Shown piece by piece: positions 32,030 to 41,255 of a DNA stretch of 56,312 bases. Made by a program: the position numbers and the translations under genes. Source of the DNA: Hyphomicrobiales bacterium (GTDB lineage Bacteria; Pseudomonadota; Alphaproteobacteria; Rhizobiales; Rhizobiaceae); assembly GCA_012842935.1 (NCBI GenBank), contig DUSC01000072.1:1-56312 (forward strand). Reading direction: 5' to 3'. The notes beneath the pieces are model-generated. The model had not been told where the DNA came from. It searched no databases and saw nothing but the letters and a program-made list of their open reading frames with translations. How positions within the stretch are numbered: the stretch's first letter is position 1; every line of letters begins with the position of its first letter.

Positions 32030-32980
32030 ATGAGATTGCGAATTTCGACGGTCGCCCTGACGCTCGTCGCCGCGCTGACGGCATCCACCAGCCTCGCTCA
32101 GGAGAAGAAGGCGCTCGCCTTCGTCGTCAACGGCGCGTCCGACTTCTGGAAGCTCGCCGAGGCCGGGGTGAAGAAGGCGCAGGCCGAACTGCCCAATTAC
32201 GACCTGCAGTTCAAGTATCCCGAGCAGGCGGCCGCCGCTGTCCAACAGCGCCTGATGGACGATCTGGTCGCCGCTGGCGTCTCCGCCATCATGGTCAGCG
32301 CGGTCGACCCCAAGTCCTCGACCGACGCGCTCAATCGCATCGGCAGCCAGGTGCCGCTGTTCACGACCGACTCCGACGCGCCCGACACGAACCGCGTCGC
32401 CTATATCGGATCGTCGAACACCGACGCCGGCAAGCAGGCCGGCGAGATCGCGCTCAAGGCGCTTCCGAACGGCGGCAAGTGCATCGGTTTCGTCGGGCTG
32501 CCCGGCGCCGACAATGCGCGTGAGCGCATCGAGGGCATGAAATCCGTCATCGCCGGCTCCAAGGTGGAACTGATCGACGTGCGCGGCGACGACATCGACA
32601 TGACGCGCGCCAAGCGCAATGTCGAGGACGCGCTCGCCGCGAATCCGGACATCGACTGTATGGTCGGCTTCTATTCCTACAATCCGCCGCGCATCTATGA
32701 GGTGCTCAAGGAGTCCGGCAAGCTCGGCCAGGTCACGGTCGTCGCCTTCGACGAGGATCCGATCACGCTGGGCGGAGTGCGGGAAGGCACCATCGCCGGC
32801 ACGGTCGTCCAGGATCCTTATGAATGGGGCTACCAGGGCATGAAGCTGATGGCGAGATACCTCGAGGGAGACAAGTCGGTCATCCCCGATAACAAGTTGA
32901 TCATCGTTCCCACGAAGATGATCGACAAGAGCAATGTCGACGCGTTCGAGGCCGAGCTGAAGGACAGGATCAGCGGCTGA
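32030..32980 (+). CDS. Periplasmic sugar-binding protein (RbsB-like)
   Basis: Solute-binding protein of 316 residues with a signal peptide of about 23 residues (cleavage near SLA-QE). The mature part starts KKALAFVVNGASDFWKLAEAGVKKA and has the second-lobe motif VVAFDEDP followed by TVVQDPYEWGYQGMKLM, typical of the family. GAAGGAGAGTGAC precedes the ATG. It is followed by a two-domain ATPase and a permease, and together they make the second importer in this region. It shares little with the binding protein just upstream, so the two probably have different ligands. Confidence 0.9.
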   Translation: MRLRISTVALTLVAALTASTSLAQEKKALAFVVNGASDFWKLAEAGVKKAQAELPNYDLQFKYPEQAAAAVQQRLMDDLVAAGVSAIMVSAVDPKSSTDALNRIGSQVPLFTTDSDAPDTNRVAYIGSSNTDAGKQAGEIALKALPNGGKCIGFVGLPGADNARERIEGMKSVIAGSKVELIDVRGDDIDMTRAKRNVEDALAANPDIDCMVGFYSYNPPRIYEVLKESGKLGQVTVVAFDEDPITLGGVREGTIAGTVVQDPYEWGYQGMKLMARYLEGDKSVIPDNKLIIVPTKMIDKSNVDAFEAELKDRISG

Positions 32981-32992
32981 AGCCTCGGGCCC

Positions 32993-33024
32993 GCAGGCCG
33001 GCTGAACACCTCCCGCCGGCCTGC
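32993..33024 (+). terminator. Hairpin after the second sugar-binding protein gene
   Basis: Perfect 10-bp stem GCAGGCCGGC/GCCGGCCTGC with a 12-base loop, 12 bases after the stop and before the ATPase gene. Hairpins at this place often let the binding protein be made in excess over membrane components. Confidence 0.55.
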
Positions 33025-33067
33025 ACGGGCAATGTCTGCAACGCGCTGGGCGCCGACCGCACCGATC

Positions 33068-34573
33068 ATGCCGATACCCTTTCTCGAAATGACCGGCATT
33101 TCGAAATCCTTTCCCGGGGTGCGGGCCCTCGAAGATGTCAGCCTTTCGGTCGCGCCGGGCGAAGTCATCGGCCTGGTCGGCGAAAACGGCGCAGGCAAGT
33201 CCACATTGATGAAGATTCTCGGCGGAGTGATCGAGCCGAGTGCCGGCACCATCGTGCTCGACGGGGAGCCCATCACCGGCCTGACGGTCGCCCGGTCGAT
33301 CGCGGGTGGCATCGCCTTCGTGCACCAGGAACTCAACCTGTTCGAGAACCTCACGGTCGGCGCGAACATCTTCATCGGGCGCGAACCGCTGAAAGGCGGC
33401 CCCTTGCGCTTCGTCGACGAGCGCGCGCTCAACCGCAGGGCCCAGCCGCTGCTCGCGCAGCTCGGCGCCGATTTCGACGCCGCGACGCCGCTGTCCACGC
33501 TGTCTCTCGCCCAGCGGCAGCTGGTCGAGATCGCGAAAGCGCTGTCGCTGAAGGCGCGGCTCGTCATCATGGACGAGCCCACGTCGGCACTGACATCCTC
33601 CGAGACCGAGCGCCTGCTGACGACCATCGCGCGCCTGAAGGCCGATGGTGTTTCCGTCATCCTCGTCACCCATCGCCTCGCGGAAATCGAGCAAGCCGCC
33701 GACCGCGTCGTCGTGTTGCGCGACGGCCGATGCGTCGCCGGCCTCGACAGGGGCGCAATCCATGCCGACGCGATGATCCGTCACATGATCGGCCGCGATC
33801 TCAACACCCTGTATCGCGCACCGGCCGGGCCGCCGGGCGATGCGGTCCTCGAACTGGTCGCCGTCCGCACCGCCTACCGGCCCGACCAGACGGTGAGCCT
33901 CGAAGTGCGCCGCGGCGAGATCGTCGGACTGGCCGGGCTCGTCGGCTCGGGCCGGACGGAACTGGCGCGCACGGTCTTCGGCCTGGACGCCCCGCTTTCG
34001 GGAGAAATCCGCGTCGGCGGCCGGCCGCTGCCGCCCGCCTCTCCGGCCGCTACGATCGCCTAAGGCCTCTACCTCGTCCCCGAGGACAGGAAGCGTTGCG
34101 GCCTCATCCTCGACTTCCCCATCCGCTCGAACATCACCCTGGCCGATCTCGGCGCCTGCGCGCGCCGTGGGATGATCGACACGGCAGCGGAGGACCGCCA
34201 GGCGCGCATCCAGCGCGAAAGGCTCGATATCCGCGCACCCGGCATGACCGTCAGCGCCGGATCGCTCTCCGGCGGCAACCAGCAGAAGGTCGTGCTGGCG
34301 AAGTGGCTGTCGATGCGTCCGCGCGTGCTCATCTTCGACGAGCCGACGCGCGGCATCGACATCGGCGCCAAGAACGAGATCTACCGGCTGATGCGCGAAC
34401 TCTCCGACCAGGGGGTCGGCATCCTGATGATCTCATCCGACATGGAAGAGATCATCGGCGTCAGCGACCGGGTCGCGGTCATGCACGAGGGTCGCATCGC
34501 GGGGCTCCTCGAGCGCGGCGCGCTCAGCGAACGGGCGATCATGTCGCTCGCCGTCGGCAGGCTGGCGGCGTGA
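33068..34573 (+). pseudogene. Two-domain sugar ABC transporter ATPase with an in-frame stop
   Basis: The frame from ATG 33068 (or 33032) encodes an RbsA/XylG-type ATPase of about 501 residues, the normal length, but is broken by TAA at 34061-34063. Domain 1 is complete: Walker [10 protein letters not shown], signature-like LSLAQRQLVEIA, Walker B LVIMDEPTSA. After the stop the same frame continues with GLYLVPEDRKRCGLIL, the signature [15 protein letters not shown] and Walker [13 protein letters not shown], to a stop at 34573. No frameshift is needed, so one nonsense codon (or a base-calling error) explains everything. An internal ATG at 34172 could restart translation but would lack the domain 2 Walker A. 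The flanking genes look intact. Confidence 0.88.
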
Positions 34574-34598
34574 GGAAAACGAAAGGACGTCGCGAACC

Positions 34599-35546
34599 AT
34601 GATCGGCCGCAAGGACCTCGGGCTTCTCATCCTCATCCTCGTGGTGGGCACCGTCGTCGCGATCATCAACCCGAGGTTCCTGTCGCCGATCAATCTTTCC
34701 AACACCGCCAACCTGATCGGCCTGTTCGGCATCTTCGCCGTCGCCCAGGCCTTCGTCATCATCTCGGGCGGCATCGAACTGTCGGTCGGCTCGATCATCG
34801 CGCTGCTCGGCGTCGTCTTCGTCGACCTCGTCTCCGGCGGCACGTTCGCGCCGGGCGTGGCCGTGGTCATCGTCCTCCTTCTCGGCTGCATGATCGGCCT
34901 GGCGCACGGACTCCTCGTCGCGAAGGTGGGGCTCCAGCCCTTCGTCGTGACCCTGTGCGGCCTGCTGATCTATCGTGGCATCGCGCGTTACTACACGGAG
35001 GACGCCACCGCCGGCTTTCCCTTCGGCGCCTCCTTCCCCGTGCTCGAATGGCTGACGGCCGGCCGCTTCTACGGCGTGCCGCACAGCCTGATCGCCTTCC
35101 TCGCGATCACGCTCGTCATGGGACTCGTGCTGCACCGCTCGGTTTTCGGCCGCTATCTGTTCGCGGTCGGCAAGAACGAGGAGGCGGCGCGCTACAGCGG
35201 CATCAACACCGGCCGCGTCGTTGTCGCCGCCTATGTCATCTGCTGCGGCCTCACCGCGGTCGCGGCGATCTTCATCGCCATGTACACACGCTCGATCTCC
35301 CCGTCCTCGCACGGCAACTTCTACGAGCTCTACGCGATCGCGGCGGCGGTCCTCGGCGGATGTTCGCTGCGCGGCGGCGAAGGTTCGATCCTCGGCGTCG
35401 TCCTCGGTACCGTCCTGCTTCAGGTGCTGCAGAACCTGGTCAACCTCCTCGGCATCCCGAGTTCCCTCAATTTCGCCGTCATGGGGTCGGTGATCCTGCT
35501 CGGCGTCATCGCCGACGGACAGTTCTCGAAACGGAACCCCCGGTAG
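34599..35546 (+). CDS. Sugar ABC transporter permease (RbsC type)
   Basis: Membrane protein of 315 residues with eight or more hydrophobic segments. The family motifs are GGIELSVGSIIALLGVVFVD (around residue 58) and, near the C terminus, AAAVLGGCSLRGGEGSILG. The ATG at 34599 is 25 bases after the interrupted ATPase gene, with a GAAAGGACGTCG ribosome site. It completes the importer started by the binding protein at 32030. If the ATPase is really inactive, this permease would need an ATPase from another of the nearby systems. Confidence 0.9.
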   Translation: MIGRKDLGLLILILVVGTVVAIINPRFLSPINLSNTANLIGLFGIFAVAQAFVIISGGIELSVGSIIALLGVVFVDLVSGGTFAPGVAVVIVLLLGCMIGLAHGLLVAKVGLQPFVVTLCGLLIYRGIARYYTEDATAGFPFGASFPVLEWLTAGRFYGVPHSLIAFLAITLVMGLVLHRSVFGRYLFAVGKNEEAARYSGINTGRVVVAAYVICCGLTAVAAIFIAMYTRSISPSSHGNFYELYAIAAAVLGGCSLRGGEGSILGVVLGTVLLQVLQNLVNLLGIPSSLNFAVMGSVILLGVIADGQFSKRNPR

Positions 35547-35629
35547 TCTGGCGCACGGCGTCCGGCCGCGGCCGCCCGACCACCGGTCGCGGGGCAAGGA
35601 CGCGCGACGCCGCCGGCACGGCGACGCAA

Positions 35630-35935
35630 TCAGAAGTCGATCGGTCCGAACGCGCCGGCATAGTGCTTGACCGACGGCGGCTCGGCGAAGTGCGGGCCGA
35701 CCAGCGCCCGCCATTCGGCGAAGAGCGGCGAGCCGCGGAAGCCGACCGTATGGTCCTCCAGCGCGCGCCAGCGGATGACCACGTCGAACTCCGCCGGATC
35801 CTCGATGCAGCGCTCGAGCCCGAAGCCGAGGCAGCCCTCGGCGCGGCGGAAGATATCCGCCGCCTTCCGCACGGCGGCGACGAAATCCTCTTCCGACCCT
35901 TGCTTCACCCTGACGGTCGCGACTTCCGTGATCAT
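35630..35935 (-). CDS. Antibiotic biosynthesis monooxygenase (ABM) domain protein
   Basis: A protein of 101 residues forming one dimeric alpha/beta-barrel ABM domain: the opening MITEVATVRVKQGSEEDFVAAVRKA, a central EGCLGFGLERCIEDPAEFDVVIRW and the end HYAGAFGPIDF. Members range from quinone-forming monooxygenases to heme-degrading or stress-linked enzymes. It is encoded on the strand opposite to the importer genes, with no partner. No substrate can be proposed. Confidence 0.82.
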   Translation of the reverse strand: MITEVATVRVKQGSEEDFVAAVRKAADIFRRAEGCLGFGLERCIEDPAEFDVVIRWRALEDHTVGFRGSPLFAEWRALVGPHFAEPPSVKHYAGAFGPIDF

Positions 35936-36247
35936 GCGACGTTCTCCTGCGCCGGACCGGTGCGCCGTCGGCGACGCGAAGGCCCGCGCCCGTCACATAG
36001 GTCGATTCGACCGGGCCGGGATAGACGGTTCCCGGTGCCCGGCCGGGCCAGGCGGCCGGCGCAGCCCCCGGTGCAACACCGGTCGGGTCGCACGCCGAGG
36101 CGGCATGAATGCGTGCGCGACCGGCGGGAACCGGCCGGACGATCCGGATTCTCTGCCCGTTTCAGATCGCCGACCCGGCGGGCTTCGGGATCGTGGAAGG
36201 GGTCGCCAGGCCTTCCCGTCCCGGCGCGACCGCTACCGCCGGCGACT
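35936..36247. other. Intergenic region between the ABM gene and gbpR
   Basis: These 312 GC-rich bases lie upstream of the ABM gene and downstream of gbpR, both on the minus strand. They should contain the ABM promoter. Short GC-rich inverted sequences occur (for example ACCGGCGGGAACCGGCCGG near 36120), but no gene and no clear operator were seen. Confidence 0.4.
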
Positions 36248-37237
36248 TCAGCAATCGGCGTCGCCGGCGGACATGCCGGCAATGCGGGCCCTCAGCTGCG
36301 AGAAGACAAGCCCGGCGGCGGGCGACAGCGGGCGGCTGGACGGTCGCAGCAGCGAATAGGGCGCGACGGCAAGCCCCTCGGCGACCGGCAGCGAGACGAG
36401 GCGGCCGCCGAGCCCCTCGCGACTGGCGAAGAACTGCGCGGCGGCCCGCGCGAACGGTGCGATCGCATTGGAACTCGCGATCAAGGCAAGCATCATCAAC
36501 GTCGACGACGTGCTGATGACGCGGGCCGGCAAGGCGACGCGCCGCTCGATCAGGAAATCTTCCACCGCCTGCCGCATGAGGCCGCCGAGCGGCTGAAGCA
36601 CCCAGTCGAACTCCACGCATTCCTCGAGCGTGAGCCGCACGCGCCGGGTCAGCGGGTGCTCGTCCCTGACCACGAGCACGACCGGCTCCGGTCCGATCGG
36701 GTCGGCGACGAACGCCACCCGGTCGATGTCGGCGGGAATTCGGCCGATGTAGAAGTCGAGTTCGTCGGAGAGAAGCAGGGGCGCGAGCCGGTCCGACGTG
36801 TCGACCACCACATTGGCATTGATCCCCGGATGGGTGACGCGAACTTGCCGGAGCACCGGCAGGACATGTTCCATCGCCGCGCCGGTCACCGCGCCGATCG
36901 AAACCGTTCCGCGGCGCCCGGCATCGAACTCGTCGATCTCGCGCGAGGCCGCGTCGAGTTCGTTCAGCAGCCGCTGGGCGACCGCGGCGAAGCGGCGGCC
37001 CGCTTCCGTGAGTTCGATGCCGCGCGCCAGGCGGCGGTAGAGCTCCGCGCCGGCAATGCGCTCGGCTTCGGCGAGCAGACGCGACGCCGCCGGCTGGGTC
37101 ATGACCAGCTGGGCGGCCGCACCGCTCACCTGGCCGGTCCGCCCGACTGCGGCCATCACGCGCAGATGAGCGAGCTTGAGACCGCGTCTCAGCAGCCTGT
37201 CGCGGAATTCTTCAGGACCGTTTGAACGCGGCGGCAA
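36248..37237 (-). CDS. gbpR: LysR-family regulator GbpR
   Basis: A regulator of 329 residues with a TTG start. The helix-turn-helix (about residues 18-80) reads LKLAHLRVMAAVGRTGQVSGA and AQLVMTQPAASRLLAEAERI, the pattern of the GbpR branch. In Agrobacterium, GbpR activates chvE in response to sugars such as L-arabinose, D-fucose and D-galactose. Here it is divergent from a chvE homologue with 135 bases between, the same arrangement, which strengthens the assignment. The C-terminal part is the two-lobed effector domain. Confidence 0.87.
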   Translation of the reverse strand: MPPRSNGPEEFRDRLLRRGLKLAHLRVMAAVGRTGQVSGAAAQLVMTQPAASRLLAEAERIAGAELYRRLARGIELTEAGRRFAAVAQRLLNELDAASREIDEFDAGRRGTVSIGAVTGAAMEHVLPVLRQVRVTHPGINANVVVDTSDRLAPLLLSDELDFYIGRIPADIDRVAFVADPIGPEPVVLVVRDEHPLTRRVRLTLEECVEFDWVLQPLGGLMRQAVEDFLIERRVALPARVISTSSTLMMLALIASSNAIAPFARAAAQFFASREGLGGRLVSLPVAEGLAVAPYSLLRPSSRPLSPAAGLVFSQLRARIAGMSAGDADC

Positions 37238-37259
37238 GGCGAATCCCTGGATTTCGGCA

Positions 37260-37281
37260 CCGATATATCATTTCCGATATA
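37260..37281 (+). promoter_or_regulatory. Direct repeats in the gbpR/chvE divergent promoter
   Basis: Two copies of CCGATATA at 37260-37267 and 37274-37281, 14 bases apart, in an AT-rich stretch 23 bases before the gbpR start and 92 before the chvE ATG. A palindrome AAATCGATTT follows near 37296-37305. These are candidate GbpR sites; the binding sequence is not established here. Confidence 0.45.
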
Positions 37282-37372
37282 GCTTTAAATCACAAATCGA
37301 TTTGACGGTAATATGAGCTGACGGTAGCCGTTGCGCAGCCGACGGAGGTGGTCGGCACCAAGGGAGGAATTC

Positions 37373-38440
37373 ATGCGTACTCTTCGTATCGCGCTCAGCG
37401 CTTTGGCGCTTGGCGCCGTGATGTTTGCAGCCCCGGCGTGGTCCCAGTCCAAGGGGCTGATCGGCATCGCCATGCCCACAAAGTCGTCCGCCCGCTGGAT
37501 TTCGGACGGCAATTCGATGGTCGAGCAGTTCAAGGCCGCCGGTTACGAGACCGACCTGCAGTACGCCGAGGATGACATCCCCAACCAGCTCGCCCAGGTC
37601 GAGAACATGATCACCAAGGGCGTCAACGTGCTGGTGATCGCCGCGATCGACGGCACGACCCTCTCCAACGCGCTGGCCAACGCAGCCGCGGCCAACATCA
37701 AGGTGATTGCCTACGACCGCCTGATCCGTGACAGCGGTGATGTCGACTATTACGCGACCTTCGACAACTTCAAGGTCGGCGTGCAGCAGGCCGAAACGCT
37801 GGTCGACGGGCTGAAGGAGCGCTTCGGCGACGTCAAGCCGTGGAACGTCGAGCTGTTCGGCGGCTCGCCCGACGACAACAATGCCTTCTTCTTCTACAAC
37901 GGCGCCATGTCGGTCATCCAGCCGCTGATCGACGACGGCTCGATCGTCATCAGGTCCGGCCAGATGGGCATGGACAAGGTCGGCACGCTGCGTTGGGACG
38001 GCGCGGTCGCCCAGGCGCGCATGGACAACCTCCTGTCGGCCAACTATACCGATGCGCGCGTCCACGGCGTTCTGTCCCCCTATGACGGCCTGTCGATCGG
38101 CATCATCTCGTCGCTGAAGGGCGTCGGCTACGGGTCGGGCGACCTCACCATGCCGATCGTCACCGGCCAGGACGCCGAGATCCCGTCGGTCAAGGCCATC
38201 CTGCGCGGCGACCAGTACTCGACGATCTTCAAGGACACCCGCGAGCTCGCACGCGTCACGGTCGGCATGGTTGACGCGCTGCTGAAGGGTGGCCAGCCCG
38301 AGATCAACGACACCAAGACCTACGACAACGGCGTCAAGGTCGTGCCGTCCTACCTGCTCGAGCCGCTTAAGGTGACGGCATCGAACTGGAAGGAAGTGCT
38401 GGTCGGCAGCGGCTACTACAAGGCCGAGGAGATCGAGTAA
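37373..38440 (+). CDS. chvE: ChvE multiple sugar-binding periplasmic receptor
   Basis: Solute-binding protein of 355 residues with a 24-residue signal peptide (cleavage near AWS-QS). The mature sequence [23 protein letters not shown] and the later [26 protein letters not shown] closely match ChvE/XylF-type receptors for D-galactose, L-arabinose, D-xylose and D-glucose. In Agrobacterium, ChvE also passes the sugar signal to VirA, but no vir genes are in this window. AGGGAGGAATTC precedes the ATG at 37373. It is the first gene of the chvE-gguA-gguB-gguC unit. Confidence 0.93.
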   Translation: MRTLRIALSALALGAVMFAAPAWSQSKGLIGIAMPTKSSARWISDGNSMVEQFKAAGYETDLQYAEDDIPNQLAQVENMITKGVNVLVIAAIDGTTLSNALANAAAANIKVIAYDRLIRDSGDVDYYATFDNFKVGVQQAETLVDGLKERFGDVKPWNVELFGGSPDDNNAFFFYNGAMSVIQPLIDDGSIVIRSGQMGMDKVGTLRWDGAVAQARMDNLLSANYTDARVHGVLSPYDGLSIGIISSLKGVGYGSGDLTMPIVTGQDAEIPSVKAILRGDQYSTIFKDTRELARVTVGMVDALLKGGQPEINDTKTYDNGVKVVPSYLLEPLKVTASNWKEVLVGSGYYKAEEIE

Positions 38441-38456
38441 GCTCCTCCCGGGAGCA

Positions 38457-38484
38457 CCGGGCCGGTCGCCCCGCGCCGGCCCGG
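38457..38484 (+). terminator. Hairpin after chvE
   Basis: Perfect 9-bp stem CCGGGCCGG/CCGGCCCGG with a 10-base loop, 16 bases after the stop. A shorter hairpin GCTCC/GGAGC at 38441-38455 comes just before it. No T tract follows, so partial termination or mRNA stabilisation is more likely than a full stop before gguA. Confidence 0.55.
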
Positions 38485-38522
38485 AAGCCCGGCCATCCGT
38501 GGGTCCGCAGCGAGACGGCGTC

Positions 38523-40058
38523 GTGGAAACCATTCTGGAAATGCGCGGCATCACCAAGGCCTTCCCGGGCGTGAGGGCCCTGGACAATGTCAGCCTTTCG
38601 GTGAAACGCGGCGAAATCCATGCCCTGGTCGGCGAGAACGGCGCCGGCAAGTCGACCCTCATGAAGGTCCTCTCCGGCGTCTACCCGGCCGGACAGTACG
38701 AGGGCGAGATCGTCTTCGACGGCAAGGTCAAGGCTTTCTCGGGCATCGCCGATTCCGAACGTGAAGGCATCATCATCATCCACCAGGAACTGGCGCTGGT
38801 TCCGCTGCTCTCGATCGCCGAGAACATCTTCCTCGGCAACGAATGCGCTCGCGGCGGTATCATCGACTGGGACGAGACCAACCGGCGCACGGCCGCGCTG
38901 CTGGCCCGCGTCGGGCTGAAGGAGCGCCCCGAAACCAAGGTCACCCATCTCGGCGTGGGCAAGCAGCAACTCGTCGAGATCGCCAAGGCGCTGTCCAAGG
39001 AAGTCCGCCTGCTGATCCTCGACGAGCCGACCTCGTCGCTCAACGAAAGCGACAGTGACGCCCTCCTCGAGCTGCTCAAGGAGCTGCGCGACCACGGCAT
39101 CACCTCGATCCTGATCTCCCACAAGCTGAACGAGATCGCCAAGGTGGCCGACACGGTGACGGTGCTGCGCGACGGCACCGCCGTATCGACGATCGATTGC
39201 GCAATGGGCATGGACGAGGACCAGGTGATCCGCGACATGGTCGGCCGCCCGCTTGCCGACCGCTATCCGCCCCGTTCGCCGAAGATCGGCGCAACCGTGT
39301 TCGAGGTGCGCAACTGGACGGCGTGGCATCCGATCGACCGTCATCGCAAGGCCGTGGACAATGTCTCCTTCAGCCTGCGCGAGGGCGAGGTCCTCGGTTT
39401 CGCCGGCCTGATGGGCGCCGGCCGCACCGAACTCGCCATGAGTCTCTTCGGACGCTCCTACGGCGTCGGCATCGAGGGAGAAGCGTTCGTCCGCGGCCGC
39501 AAGGTCGACCTGTCGTCGGTGCCGAGGGCGATCGCTGCCGGGCTCGCCTACGTCACGGAGGACCGCAAGTCGCTGGGTCTGGTGCTCGATCAGACCATCC
39601 GCAACAACGTGCCGCTCGCCAATCTCGAGGCGATCGCGAAAGCCGGCGTTGTCGACCGCGAGAAGGAGGGTGCCGTCGCCGAGGAGTATCGCCGCCGCAT
39701 CCGCATCCGCTCGTCATCGATCGAGCAGGCGGCGGTGAACCTCTCCGGCGGCAACCAGCAGAAGGTGGTTCTGGCGAAATGGCTCTTCGCCGATCCCGAG
39801 ATCCTCATTCTCGACGAGCCGACGCGCGGCATCGACGTTGGGGCGAAGTTCGAGATCTACACCATCATCCGCGACCTCGCCGCGGCCGGAAAGTCGCTGA
39901 TCGTCATCTCGTCGGAACTGCCGGAACTGCTCGGCATCACCGACCGGCTCTACGTCATGAACCGTGGCCGCATGGTCGGCGAGATGCCGACCGCGGAAGC
40001 CACCCAGGAGAAGATCATGTCCGCAATCATCAGATCGGAAGGTGCGCGCGATGTCTGA
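38523..40058 (+). CDS. gguA: Sugar ABC transporter ATP-binding protein GguA
   Basis: Two-domain ATPase of 511 residues. Domain 1: Walker [10 protein letters not shown], Walker B LLILDEPTSS. Domain 2: [15 protein letters not shown], Walker [17 protein letters not shown]; the degenerate domain 2 Walker A (GLMGAGRTE) is normal for this family. The segment SGVYPAGQYEGEIVFDG is characteristic of GguA/XylG-like proteins. The GTG at 38523 gives the family start (ETILEMRGITKAFPGVRAL); a GTG at 38499 and an ATG at 38541 are alternatives. It overlaps gguB by 8 bases. Confidence 0.92.
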   Translation: METILEMRGITKAFPGVRALDNVSLSVKRGEIHALVGENGAGKSTLMKVLSGVYPAGQYEGEIVFDGKVKAFSGIADSEREGIIIIHQELALVPLLSIAENIFLGNECARGGIIDWDETNRRTAALLARVGLKERPETKVTHLGVGKQQLVEIAKALSKEVRLLILDEPTSSLNESDSDALLELLKELRDHGITSILISHKLNEIAKVADTVTVLRDGTAVSTIDCAMGMDEDQVIRDMVGRPLADRYPPRSPKIGATVFEVRNWTAWHPIDRHRKAVDNVSFSLREGEVLGFAGLMGAGRTELAMSLFGRSYGVGIEGEAFVRGRKVDLSSVPRAIAAGLAYVTEDRKSLGLVLDQTIRNNVPLANLEAIAKAGVVDREKEGAVAEEYRRRIRIRSSSIEQAAVNLSGGNQQKVVLAKWLFADPEILILDEPTRGIDVGAKFEIYTIIRDLAAAGKSLIVISSELPELLGITDRLYVMNRGRMVGEMPTAEATQEKIMSAIIRSEGARDV

Positions 40059-41250
40059 CACGACCGCTGGCACGACGACCGGAGCGGCTCGACAGAGCGG
40101 GATGCGCTTCCTTCGCGACAACCTGCGCGAATACGGCATCCTGATCGCGCTGATCGCCATCATGGCGTTCTTCCAGTTCGCCACCGGCGGCATCCTTCTG
40201 AAGCCGGTGAATCTGACCAACCTGATCCTGCAGAACAGCTACATCGTCATCATGGCGGTGGGCATGCTTCTTGTCATCGTGGCCGGTCACATCGACCTCT
40301 CGGTCGGTTCGGTGTGCGGCTTCATCGGCGCGCTCGCGGCGGTGATGATCGTGCAGTGGAACGTGAACTTCGTGCTGGCGTCGATCCTGTGTCTCGCATT
40401 CGGGGCGGCGATCGGCGCCGCGCAGGGCTATTGGATCGCCTATCACAGGATCCCGTCCTTCATCGTCACGCTGGCCGGCATGCTCGTGTTCAAGGGGCTG
40501 GCGCTGTGGCTGCTCGCCGGCCAGTCGGTCGGTCCCTTCCCGCCGACCTTCCAGCTCATCGCCTCCGGGTTCGTCCCCGACCTCTTCGGCGTCGGCAAGC
40601 CGAACGTGCTGTCGCTCGTCGTCGGCGTCGGCCTTGCCGTGCTCATGGTCGCGCTCGCCGTGCGCAACCGGCGGCGCCAGCAGGCCAACGGCACGCTGGA
40701 GGAGCCGTTCGGCCTCTTCGTGGCCAAATACGCCATCATCTTCGTCGCGCTGGTCTACATGAGCTGGCTGATGGCCTCCTTCCGCGGCCTGCCCAACGTC
40801 TTCATCGTCATGGCGCTTCTCATCGCGCTCTATTCGTTCGTCACCAACCGCATGACGATCGGCCGGCGCATCTACGCCATCGGCGGCAACGAGAAGGCCG
40901 CCAAGCTCTCCGGCATCCGCACCGAACGGCTGGTGTTCCTCGCCTTCGTCAACATGGGCATGCTGGCCGGCCTCGCCGGGCTGATCTTCGCCGCACGGCT
41001 GAACACGGCAACCCCGAAGGCGGGACTGGGCTTCGAGCTCGACGTGATCGCGGCCGTCTTCATCGGCGGCGCGTCGATGGCGGGCGGAGTCGGCACCGTG
41101 ATCGGCGCGGTTATCGGCGCCTTCATCATGGGCGTGATGAACAACGGCATGTCGATCCTCGGTGTCGGCATCGACTACCAGCAGGTCATCAAGGGCCTGG
41201 TCCTTCTCGCCGCCGTCATCTTCGACGTTTACAACAAGAACCGCGGGTGA
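40051..41250 (+). CDS. gguB: Sugar ABC transporter permease GguB
   Basis: Membrane protein of 399 residues, longer than ordinary RbsC permeases, as in the XylH/GguB branch. It has about ten to twelve hydrophobic segments. Family motifs are AGHIDLSVGSVCGFIGALAA (around residue 75) and GGASMAGGVGTVIGAVIGAF near the C terminus. A charged loop (VRNRRRQQANGTLEEPFG, about residue 210) splits the two halves. The ATG at 40051 overlaps the end of gguA, showing coupling. It forms the channel for sugars delivered by ChvE. Confidence 0.93.
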   Translation: MSDTTAGTTTGAARQSGMRFLRDNLREYGILIALIAIMAFFQFATGGILLKPVNLTNLILQNSYIVIMAVGMLLVIVAGHIDLSVGSVCGFIGALAAVMIVQWNVNFVLASILCLAFGAAIGAAQGYWIAYHRIPSFIVTLAGMLVFKGLALWLLAGQSVGPFPPTFQLIASGFVPDLFGVGKPNVLSLVVGVGLAVLMVALAVRNRRRQQANGTLEEPFGLFVAKYAIIFVALVYMSWLMASFRGLPNVFIVMALLIALYSFVTNRMTIGRRIYAIGGNEKAAKLSGIRTERLVFLAFVNMGMLAGLAGLIFAARLNTATPKAGLGFELDVIAAVFIGGASMAGGVGTVIGAVIGAFIMGVMNNGMSILGVGIDYQQVIKGLVLLAAVIFDVYNKNRG

Positions 41251-41255
41251 CCTCC

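Noticed and set aside
31655-33784. Minus-strand open frame of 709 codons opposite the sugar-binding protein and ATPase genes
   Set aside because: Its translation has the Asp/Gly/Arg-rich bias of an antisense shadow, and the plus-strand genes under it have clear motifs.
35630-35935. ABM-domain gene as the L-rhamnose/L-fucose mutarotase of the sugar cluster
   Set aside because: Both are small ferredoxin-like dimeric folds, but the sequence follows the ABM pattern, and a true FucU gene exists at 54509.
34955-37225. Plus-strand open frame of 756 codons across the permease, ABM and gbpR genes
   Set aside because: It crosses genes on both strands and has no recognisable domain; it is a GC-driven shadow.
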